Positions 34,630 to 42,900 of a stretch of DNA of 64,000 nucleotides are shown here, piece by piece. The stretch's first letter is position 1; each line of letters starts with the position of its first letter. The notes under the pieces were generated by a model that was not told the origin of the DNA, searched no databases, and saw only the letters and a list, made by a program, of their open reading frames with translations. The translations under genes and the position numbers were made by a program. Where the stretch lies: contig NZ_SOBT01000008.1 in the NCBI RefSeq assembly GCF_004364935.1, forward strand, positions 558,001 through 622,000, in the 5' to 3' direction. This DNA is from Panacagrimonas perspica. Its GTDB lineage: Bacteria > Pseudomonadota > Gammaproteobacteria > Nevskiales > Nevskiaceae.

Positions 34630-36126
34630 TCAACCGCCGCCCTTTGCGGACGGCAGCTTCGAAACCAGGCGCAACGACACCGTGAGCCCTTCAAGCTGGT
34701 AGTGCGGACGCAGGAAAAACTTGGACGAGTAGTAGCCGGGATTGCCTTCCACTTCCTCGACGACGACTTCCGCCGCGGCCAGCGGACGCTGTGCCTTGGT
34801 GGTCTCCGACGAATTCGCTGGGTCGCCATCGACGTAGTTCATGATCCAGTCCTGCAGCCAGCGCTGCATGTCGTGGCGCTCCTTGAACGAACCCACCTTG
34901 TCGCGAACGATGCACTTGAGGTAGTGCGCGAAGCGGCAGGTTGCGAACAGGTAAGGCAGGCGCGCCGCGAGGTTGGCGTTGGCGGTGGCGTCCGGATCAT
35001 CGTACTCGGTGGGCTTCTGCAACGACTGCGCGCCGATGAAGGCGGCGAAGTCCGAGTTCTTGCGATGGACCAGCGGCATGAATCCGGCCTTGGCCAGTTC
35101 GGCCTCGCGGCGATCGCTGATGGCGATTTCCGTGGGGCACTTCATGTCGACGCCGCCGTCATCGGTCGGGAACGTGTGCGAGGGAAGACCTTCGACCGCG
35201 CCGCCCGACTCGATGCCGCGGATGCGCGAGCACCAGCCGTACATCTTGAACGAACGGTTGATGTTCACGGCCATCGCGTACGCCGCGTTGGACCAGGTGT
35301 ACCTGGAATGGTCCGCAGCACCGGTATCTTCCTCGAAGTCGAACTCCTCGACCGGATTGGTCTTGGCGCCGTACGGCAGTCGCGACAGGAAGCGCGGCAT
35401 CGCAAGGCCGATGTAACGAGCGTCGTCGCTTTCGCGAAGCGAGCGCCACGCTGCGTATTCCGGCGTCGTGAAGATCTTGGTCAGATCGCGCGGATTGGCC
35501 AGGTCCTGCCAGCTGTCCATCTGCATGACGGTGGGCGAGGCCGCCGCGATGAAGGGCGTGTGCGCCGCGGCCGAAACCTTCGCCATTTCGCCGAGCAGTT
35601 CGACGTCTGGAGGGCTCTGGTCGAAGTAGTAGTCACCGACCAGGCAGCCGAACGGCTCGCCGCCGAACTGACCGTATTCCTGCTCGTAGATCTTCTTGAA
35701 CAGCGGGCTCTGATCCCAGGCCGTGCCCTTGAACTTCTTCAGCGTCTTGCCGAGATCCTGCTTGCTGATGTTGAAGACGCGGATCTTGAGCTGCTCGTCG
35801 GTCTCGGTGTTGTTGACCAGGTGATGCAGGCCGCGCCATCCGCCTTCCAGCTTCTGGAAATCGTCGTGGTGCATGATCAGGTTGATCTGGTCGGACAGCT
35901 TGCGGTCCAGAGCGGCGATCATCGCCTCGATGCTCTTGACCACGTCCGAGCCGATGAGCTTGGTGTTGACCAGCGCCTGCTGGGCAAGCGTCTGCACCGC
36001 CTGTTCGACGGCGGAGGTGGCCTCTTCGGTCTTCGGTTTGAATTCCTTGCGCAGCAACGAACCCAGTTCGTTGCCTTCGAAGGTGACGCCCTGCAGGACG
36101 CCTTGTTGTTCGGTTGCTTCTGCCAT
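34630..36126 (-). CDS. tssC: TssC (VipB), large sheath protein
   Basis: The 498 residues show the TssC blocks in order: IGSDVVKSIEAMIAALD, LEGGWRGLHHLVNNTE, VFNISKQDLGKTLKKF, GEPFGCLVGDYYFD, FLSRLPYG, PTEIAISDRREAELAKAGF and the C-terminal KCIVRDKVGSF. Length is normal. TssC and TssB form the contractile sheath. The gene lies 32 bases after tssB, the standard B-C order. The terminator-like hairpin downstream separates it from hcp. Confidence 0.97.
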   Translation of the reverse strand: MAEATEQQGVLQGVTFEGNELGSLLRKEFKPKTEEATSAVEQAVQTLAQQALVNTKLIGSDVVKSIEAMIAALDRKLSDQINLIMHHDDFQKLEGGWRGLHHLVNNTETDEQLKIRVFNISKQDLGKTLKKFKGTAWDQSPLFKKIYEQEYGQFGGEPFGCLVGDYYFDQSPPDVELLGEMAKVSAAAHTPFIAAASPTVMQMDSWQDLANPRDLTKIFTTPEYAAWRSLRESDDARYIGLAMPRFLSRLPYGAKTNPVEEFDFEEDTGAADHSRYTWSNAAYAMAVNINRSFKMYGWCSRIRGIESGGAVEGLPSHTFPTDDGGVDMKCPTEIAISDRREAELAKAGFMPLVHRKNSDFAAFIGAQSLQKPTEYDDPDATANANLAARLPYLFATCRFAHYLKCIVRDKVGSFKERHDMQRWLQDWIMNYVDGDPANSSETTKAQRPLAAAEVVVEEVEGNPGYYSSKFFLRPHYQLEGLTVSLRLVSKLPSAKGGG

Positions 36127-36158
36127 TTCTGCTCTCCGGAATACGGGCGTTGGGTCGG

Positions 36159-36686
36159 TTATTCGGACTTCGCGCCGCCGTCAGCCGGGGCATCCGTGGG
36201 CTTGGCGCTCGCGGCCAGCGACTGCAGCAGCGCCGGGTCCTTGAGCATCTTGGCCACGAGTTCCTCGGCGTTGGTCTTGCCGTCCATGTAGGTGATCAGG
36301 TTCGAGAGCTGCTTGCGCGCTTCGAGCAGCTTGTTGAGCGAGTCGACCTTGCCCGCGATGGCGGCCGGGGAGAAGTCGTCCATGCTCTCGAACGTGATGT
36401 CCACGCTCATGTTGCCTTCGCCGGTCAGCGCGTTCGGCACCTGGAACGCGACGCGCGGCTTCATCGACTTCATGCGGCTGTCGAAGTTGTCCACGTCGAT
36501 ATCGAGGAACTTGCGGTCCGCCACCGGGGCGAGAGGGTCTGCCGGCTTGCCGGACAGGTCTGCGAGCACGCCCATGACGAACGGGAGCTGGACCTTCTTT
36601 TCGGCGCCGTACAGCTCGACGTCGTATTCGATCTGAACGCGCGGTGCGCGATTTCGAGCGATGAATTTCTGACTGCTGGGGGGCAT
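36159..36686 (-). CDS. tssB: TssB (VipA), small sheath protein
   Basis: The 175-residue protein contains VQIEYDVELYGAEKKVQLPFVMGVLADLSG in pieces recognisable as the TssB N-terminus, then FLDIDVDNFDSRMKSMKPRV and a C-terminal LNKLLEARKQLSNLITYMDGK. This is a complete TssB. It has a ribosome site (AAGGAGA) and follows a 250-base gap after tssA, in which I could not find a convincing promoter by eye. Confidence 0.96.
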   Translation of the reverse strand: MPPSSQKFIARNRAPRVQIEYDVELYGAEKKVQLPFVMGVLADLSGKPADPLAPVADRKFLDIDVDNFDSRMKSMKPRVAFQVPNALTGEGNMSVDITFESMDDFSPAAIAGKVDSLNKLLEARKQLSNLITYMDGKTNAEELVAKMLKDPALLQSLAASAKPTDAPADGGAKSE

Positions 36687-36936
36687 AACCTGTCTCCTTG
36701 AATGGCCGAAAATGAGTCCTGGCGCGGACGAGGTCGCCCGCGTGTTTCACCGCCTGAAGTGTCTCCCTACGCTTCCCGGGATCATGTGCGCGATCCTCGA
36801 ATGGTGCTGCATTCTTGCGCGCACGTTGATGGGGAGCCTGCCCGTCCGATCCTACGCCCGCGATACGCAGCTTGCCAACGTGTTTTTTCCGTTGAAGGCG
36901 AGGAACGGTTGCAGGACTGTGAACTGGCTCTCGACA

Positions 36937-37968
36937 TCATTCCTCGTCCCGGACTCCGGTCACGTTGCGGGCCTGATTGAGACCGTCGGGGGCAAGTTCT
37001 TTGAGGATGTCGATGAACGACATTTCCATGAGCCGCTTGGCCCGCTGGATCAGGAGCGGGGCAGGGTTGCTGGGCTCGGTGCGTGCCAGGAAGTCCGAAA
37101 TCTTGTCCATCAGCATGATGGCGTCCTGACGTGAGCGGATGGCTCCGGTCGTGTTGATGCCGGTTCCACCGCCACCGCCGCCCTCGTCTCCACCGAAGCC
37201 CGAGCCGTCGCCATCACCGCCGTCGCCACCCGACATGGAAGCCGCCACCCGGGTCACCACCTGGGAGAGCGTGAACAGCGATCCGATCAGAGGTTTGAAG
37301 TCCAGCGACCGGTCGGATCCCACCTGTTCGTCGAGAAACGAGGAAAGCCCCTTCGCAGCGGCCAGCGTGCTGGTGACGGTTTCGACGAAACCCGGATCGG
37401 CGGAAATGGCGGCCGCGATCTGCTGATCAACCTGGGACTGTGACGGCACTGCCTCGTCGGATCGGGCCGCCGCCTTGCCTGCGGCGACTTCGACCTGACG
37501 CAATGTCAGATCGCCGAGCGCGCGTGACGCGAAGAGCTGGGCGCCGCGTGCGAGCCGTTGCAGGCCGCCCGGATCCGCCAGCGCGGACATCGCATTGAGG
37601 CGCATCGTCGGGTCGTTGCCGTCGGATGCATCCAGCATCGGGTGGACGGTATCCCAGTATCGTTCCACCAGTTGATGGACGAGCTGCAGGCCGGACAACA
37701 GGCCCGGGAACTGGTGGAGGCGCACCTGTGCCTGAGCCAGCAGGCTGGCGCTGCGCACATCCTTCGAGCGCCCCAGCAGTCCCTCCGCGCGATTCCCGAC
37801 GTCGAGCCAGTCGGGTTCTTCGGCAGGAATGATCGTGTCGCCGAACTGCTGTTCGGGTTTGCCCTGAGCGGCCCGTTCCAGTGCTTGCCACTCCGCGTCG
37901 TACTCCAGATCCGGACCGGCGGGGGAGGCGTCGTCGATCGGCGCGAGCAAGGCTTCGATATCGAGCAT
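36937..37968 (-). CDS. tssA: TssA (ImpA family), sheath-assembly coordinator
   Basis: The 343-residue protein begins with the ImpA N-terminal domain: LLAPIDDASPAGPDLEYD, QFGDTIIPAEEPDWLDV and LERYWDTVHPMLDASDGNDP-like residues. A Gly/Asp-rich linker (about 245-275) follows, then the C-terminal helical AIMLMDKISDFLARTEPSNPA, the signature of the short TssA class. TssA docks at the baseplate and guides tube-sheath growth. It lies 21 bases after the adhesin-like gene, so the two are probably co-transcribed. Confidence 0.93.
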   Translation of the reverse strand: MLDIEALLAPIDDASPAGPDLEYDAEWQALERAAQGKPEQQFGDTIIPAEEPDWLDVGNRAEGLLGRSKDVRSASLLAQAQVRLHQFPGLLSGLQLVHQLVERYWDTVHPMLDASDGNDPTMRLNAMSALADPGGLQRLARGAQLFASRALGDLTLRQVEVAAGKAAARSDEAVPSQSQVDQQIAAAISADPGFVETVTSTLAAAKGLSSFLDEQVGSDRSLDFKPLIGSLFTLSQVVTRVAASMSGGDGGDGDGSGFGGDEGGGGGGTGINTTGAIRSRQDAIMLMDKISDFLARTEPSNPAPLLIQRAKRLMEMSFIDILKELAPDGLNQARNVTGVRDEE

Positions 37969-37989
37969 GTTGAAAATTCCCTTCTGTGG

Positions 37990-39084
37990 TTATTCGCGCT
38001 GATCTTCCGGCGGCAGGATACCGGTGCCTTCGATCGAGAAGATCAGCGATTGGGTGGCGAACTGGCTGCTGTCGAGCTTGAAGCTCACACATTCCTCGAA
38101 CGAGGACTGTATCGATCCTACGTTGCTGCTGAGCACGCTGTTGGCGCCCAGGCCCAGCACACGGCTGCTTTCGTTGAGGCTGCCGAAGACACCCGAGACG
38201 AAGGCAACTGCGCTCGTGCTGGTGAAATCGACCGCCACGACCCCGCCATCCACCGACAGTGGCAGCGTGATCAGTCCGACGTTGCCGCCGGAAATGATGC
38301 CAGCGCTGATGCTCCCGCCTGCACCGTTGGCGGTGAGCGCAACGTTGTTCCCGGTGCCGGTTGCGACGACACGGCTCGCGTCGATGGCGCCGGTGGTGGC
38401 GGACACGATGATCCCGCCGGCGGTGTTGCCGACGTCGGCGAGTTCCACGCCGTCGGTCTCGACGATCCCGATAGCGGCACCGGCGGAAGCGGTGAGGGTG
38501 TCGACGTTCGTATTGAGTGTGATCCCGTCGACGGCCGTCACGTCCAGATCGGCGGCTGTCACGTGCGTGCCGACACCGCTGCCGGCGGCGCTTGTGTTGA
38601 TCGTTCCTTCGTTGACGACCCGTTCGTCGGGAGTCACGCCAGTGGCGTTCAGAACGATATCGACAGGTCCGGTGAGAGGATCGGTGTTGCCGGCGCTGCC
38701 CACGTTGATGATGCCGCTCGCCCCGAGCATGACACCCGCCGGGTTGAACCGCGTGTCGAACCGCTGCATGGAGACGTCGACGGACGTCACGTGGAGCGCA
38801 TCGTCCGACAACGTCCGCAGCGGCACGTTGTCGTCGAAATTCTTGAAGATCATGTTGGCATTGCGGGCCTGGTACGCCAGGCCGCCGCTTGCCGTGAAGA
38901 CGCGCGAGCGATGCATGTCCCAGCGCAGACCGAGTTCCTGCAGATCGTTTTCACCGTCGAGTTGTGAGCTGAGCGAGCTTGCGGCGACGAAGGCGGCTTT
39001 TTCGGCGCGGATGTAGGCGCGCAGCTCAGGTATCGCGATGGGCACGCTGTAGCTGGCCGATCCGAACGTCGTTCCGATTCGCAC
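37990..39084 (-). CDS. Adhesin-type beta-repeat protein at the head of the T6SS structural run
   Basis: The 364-residue protein starts at a GTG (39084) with AGGGAGA about nine bases upstream. There is no signal peptide. Residues about 1-120 are mixed (IAIPELRAYIRAEKAAF, FDDNVPLRTLSDDALHVTS). Residues about 125-320 are repeats of short strands (ATGVTPDERVVNEGTI, TAVDGITLNTNVDTLTA, ISAGIISGGNVGLITLPL), as found inside very large filamentous-haemagglutinin or planctomycete-type exoproteins. The C-terminus is ordinary (SLIFSIEGTGILPP). It ends 21 bases before tssA. It may be a beta-helical part of the T6SS, a secreted cargo, or an acquired adhesin fragment; I do not recognise a known T6SS family. 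Confidence 0.6.
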   Translation of the reverse strand: MRIGTTFGSASYSVPIAIPELRAYIRAEKAAFVAASSLSSQLDGENDLQELGLRWDMHRSRVFTASGGLAYQARNANMIFKNFDDNVPLRTLSDDALHVTSVDVSMQRFDTRFNPAGVMLGASGIINVGSAGNTDPLTGPVDIVLNATGVTPDERVVNEGTINTSAAGSGVGTHVTAADLDVTAVDGITLNTNVDTLTASAGAAIGIVETDGVELADVGNTAGGIIVSATTGAIDASRVVATGTGNNVALTANGAGGSISAGIISGGNVGLITLPLSVDGGVVAVDFTSTSAVAFVSGVFGSLNESSRVLGLGANSVLSSNVGSIQSSFEECVSFKLDSSQFATQSLIFSIEGTGILPPEDQRE

Positions 39085-39184
39085 GCGCCTTGTTCTCCCT
39101 GGTCGCTACCGATCAGCGACCCTCATTCCGAGGGGCGCCCTTTGATTGCCGAGTCGTAGCGGCGCCGCATTTTGCGGCTGACTA

Positions 39185-39223
39185 AATGTCAGTGCGAGAA
39201 CTACGACTGTCAATGCGTCGTAG
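39185..39223 (-). promoter_or_regulatory. Possible promoter with overlapping inverted repeat, upstream of the structural run
   Basis: On the minus strand a perfect TTGACA lies at 39213-39208, and 17 bases further a weak GACATT (39190-39185). The -35 box falls inside a perfect 7-bp inverted repeat, CTACGAC-N9-GTCGTAG (39201-39223), which could be an operator. A second palindrome, GCCGCA-TTT-TGCGGC (39164-39178), follows. All of this is in the 194-base gap between the kinase module and the adhesin-like gene. The -10 match is poor, so this is tentative. Confidence 0.3.
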
Positions 39224-39278
39224 CACATATTCGTGTGATGCCCATCATGTGCATCGGCACCTTCGGCGTCCGCTGAAA

Positions 39279-39953
39279 TCAGCGGCTGCGAATGGCCGCC
39301 TGCACCTGTTCGAGCCGCTGCACGCGCGCCTGGAGATCGACCGACTGCTCCACCGATTCGGCCTCACGTGCGTCGCGCAGGCGGCGATCGGTTTCGCCGC
39401 GCAGCAACCAGATCCGGGAATCTTCACTGACCGCGTCGACTGCGGCGGGAGGGAGCTGGGTCCATCGTTGCAGGAAGGTCGCGACGTCCCCGTCGGTCCA
39501 CTCGGTGCTGAGCAGGTCAGATGCGACCGTCAAAGGCGTTTCGGCTCCAGCGACGGGTGCGGCTGCCATTGCGGCGGCGGCCGTCGGATTGGGTCGCGTG
39601 GAAGGGGTTGCCGGCCGAAAAAACATCCACCAGGCCGCGATCGCCAGGACGACGAGGACGCCGATTGCAGAGGCGGCCAGCACGACGGCGGAGGGGCGTC
39701 GCGTCGTGTTGCCGGCGCCCGCTGCCGGTCGAGCCAAAGGAGCCTGCTCCGGCAGCGGAAGCTCTTCAGGTGCGTCGAGGATCGTGACCTCGTGGCCCGT
39801 CAGCGCGCCGGGTGTGGTCGTCGTCTGGCGTTCTTCGAAATCGAGCAGGAGCTTGCGTCGCACCGCGCGGAACCCGGCACGGTCGATGGCGCCGGAGCGT
39901 AATTTCTCGTCCAGTCGCGTCAGCTCCCGGTTGACCTCGTTGGCGCTGGTCAT
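39279..39953 (-). CDS. Single-pass membrane protein coupled to the T6SS kinase
   Basis: The 224 residues begin with a cytoplasmic helical part (VNRELTRLDEKLRSGAIDRAGFRAVRRKLLLDFEE), which resembles short zinc-free SHOCT-like helices. One transmembrane helix lies near 90-110 (VVLAASAIGVLVVLAIAAWWMFF), and the periplasmic tail ends in a coiled coil (AREAESVEQSVDLQARVQRLEQ). Its ATG overlaps the kinase stop by one base (TAATG). I do not recognise the family; co-translation suggests it is a kinase partner or signal receptor, perhaps in place of the TagQRST sensors, which are not seen in this window. Confidence 0.7.
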   Translation of the reverse strand: MTSANEVNRELTRLDEKLRSGAIDRAGFRAVRRKLLLDFEERQTTTTPGALTGHEVTILDAPEELPLPEQAPLARPAAGAGNTTRRPSAVVLAASAIGVLVVLAIAAWWMFFRPATPSTRPNPTAAAAMAAAPVAGAETPLTVASDLLSTEWTDGDVATFLQRWTQLPPAAVDAVSEDSRIWLLRGETDRRLRDAREAESVEQSVDLQARVQRLEQVQAAIRSR

Positions 39954-42900
39954 TAGTCGAGTTCGCGTACGAGTCGGAAGCCGGTGGCCTCATCCGGGCC
40001 GCTGAAGGCGCGGCGGGCGTCCGCATCGCAATCCCGCGGTTCGTCCACGTAGCTGCCTCCGACGGCGACGAAGCTGCCGCCGTTGTCGACGATCTCCCGT
40101 ACGTTGCCGACGGTGTTCACCAGGCCCCAGCCGTTCATGACCCCGGCATTGACCTGGCGCGGAGCAGTGGTGATGACCTTGTCGCCCTGCATGACGCGGC
40201 AATAGCCTTCGACCAGCGGATCCTGACCGCCCTGCGTGGCGGCATGCTTCCACTCGGCCTCGGTCGGCAGCCGGTAGCGACGACCGGTCGCCGTGCTGAT
40301 CCACTTCGCAAAATTCCTGGCGTCGTTGGCGCCGACGCGCGTGGCCGGCAGCAGGCTGTCGCCGCCCGGCGCAGAGCAGGAGCCGGTGGCCCTGCAATAC
40401 ATCGCGTAATGCAGGTTCGAGATCTCCATCTGCGTGATGCCGAAGGTGCCCATTCCCGCCACCACGACGATGGTCGGGCCCTTGTCGCCGAGCAGCGGGT
40501 CCGTGCACTGGCCGCGCGAGCGCGTGCCATGACCCGAGAAGCTCTTCTTGCAAGGATCCGGACCCGAGGCGGCATTGGGCCCCGGTGTCGGAGTGGGTAA
40601 CGGCACGGGAGTCGGTGAGGGTGTCGGGACCGGGGTCGGCGTCGGAGTGGGGGTAGGCGTGGGCGTGGGCGCAGGTGCACCGGTCTCGAGCGCACGGTAC
40701 TTGGCATACAGGCCCTGATCGCTCTTCTTCACCACCGCGATGCACTGACCGCGGCGGCCGTCTGTGATCGATCCGCGCCGCCTGGTTTCGCGTTCCAGGT
40801 CGGCGCCGCAGCCGGCGACCTCGTAGCGCTCCCGAGCGGCCAGCAGCGCGGACGTGCGCAGCACGGCCAGACCGCGTTCCACCGTCTTGAGCGCGCTGTC
40901 GTAATCGTTCTTTGCAGCGAAGCGGTCAGCCAGTTTGAAAGCGCCTTCGGCGATCTGCTTGGGGCCTTCGGTGTTGGCGTAGTTGTTCTCGGGTTCGAGC
41001 TTCCGAAGCTGCTGCAGGGCGCTGATGGCGTCGGGCAATTCGGCCGCGGCGGACTTCAACGCGATGGTGCGCTCGAGCTCTTCGATCTTGAACTTCTTCT
41101 GCTGCTGTTCGCGCGTCGCGCCGTCCTGTCGTTCGAGTTCCTCGAAGCGTGCGCGTGCGGCACGCAGCGAGGTCGACTGCGGTGCGCGCTTGGCGCCGGC
41201 TTCGGCGAGTTGCCGGGCGGCGGCATAGCTCTTCTCCTGGCCCAGCTTGTCGATGCGCTCGCCGTAGGCCGCGCCGAGCGATTCGATCAACTGCGGCAAC
41301 GTCGGGTCGGACATGCCCTTGGTTGCAGCCAGTGCATTGTCGACCGCTTTCTGCCATTCCGGCGTGAAGCTCTTCTGGCGGATCAGGTTGTCCAGATTCG
41401 CGATCTGGGAAGCCTGTGCCTTGCGTCGACCTTCTTCGACCTTGCCCGGCAACGCGACGAGGCGGGCATCGCCGGCACCGATCACCGCCGCTCGTGCGGC
41501 AAGAGGTTCGGCCCGGACGAAATCACCGGCGTCGATCGTTTCAGAAACTGTCTTCTCGATGGCCTGCGCGAACGCTTCGCGCCGGCTGTCGACGCTTCCG
41601 GCGTCCGCCTTGCCGGCGACCGTCTTGAACGCGTTGTCCACCTCGTTGATCCAGGCGGTCGTCGCGGCCGGGCGCCCGATCAGCTGATCGATGCGCGCCA
41701 GGTTGAGGCGCAGGCGATCCGCCTCGGTGGCCGCCTGGGAAATGCGCTGGTCACTTGCCGCGCTGACGGCCCGGAGCTGGCGTTCGAGACGTTCATCATT
41801 GGGCAGCAGTTCGAGGCCCAGTCGAGCGGATTCGGCCGCGGACTCCAGGCTGTCCGAGCGCTGGCTGGCACTGCTCTGCGCCAGCAGCATGTTGCCCAGC
41901 GAGCTGCCCAGCTTGCGCAGATCGGCGTCGTCTTCACCGACCGACTCACGCGCGGCGAGCCATGCATCGCGGATGCGGGTGCGCCATTCCGACGTGTCGG
42001 CCGCGGCATTGAGCAGTGCGGCCACGGCGTCGATGCGCTGCTTGCGCTGCGCCCGTGCCGCGGCAAGACGCTGTTCGTCGTCGGCCATCGAGGCGATCTG
42101 TTCGCGACGCGTCTCGACATCCGCTTCCAGCGGCTTGAGAGCCGATGGCGAGAGATAGCCTCGCGCCAGCTCGATGCGCTTGAGTGCCGTGGCAACCTGC
42201 GCGGACGGTTCGAGTTGCGGGTCGCTCAGGCTTTCGCGAATGCCACGCTCGAAGCCCTGGATGATGCGGCCATCCTTCAGCAGAGGCTGGGACGGATCGA
42301 TGACGCGGACCGCTGCGAGGATCGACAGCAGCGCGCTTCCGTCATCGGCGGAATTCTTGAACAGGCCCACGTCGATCTGCTTGCTGAAATCGTCGTTCAG
42401 ACTGGATAGCTGGGTGTTGCGGTCGGCTTCGAGTCCATCGCGCAGGTCGTTGACCCAGGCCGAATCGGAACCGTACTGGCTCACCGCCAGATCGACGATG
42501 GTCTTGGCCTTGTTGTAGTCGTACCGGCCCTGTTTCGGATTCCAATGGCGGGCGAGGCTGCCGTAGAAGATGCCCTTGATCTCGTCGCGACGTTCATCGC
42601 GAATGCGCTTCTGATCGTCCGGGTCGATCTTGCCGAGACGCTCGACAAGAACGGCTGCGTCGGCGCACTCGGAGTTGCCGAGACATTTCTCGACGCTGCG
42701 CACCTTGCTGCCGTAGACCAGCGCCACGACCATCCAGATCAGGAAGATCAGCGCCACCAGGCCGCCAGCGCCCATCGCGATCAGCGGCAGGGCTTTCTCG
42801 CGCTTGGTGCGCGGGCGCAGACCCTCGACGAACTCGCCAGCCGTCGCGATGCGGTCTTCGCGACGGAATGCGAGGCCGCGTTGAAGTGTTCGCCATTGCA

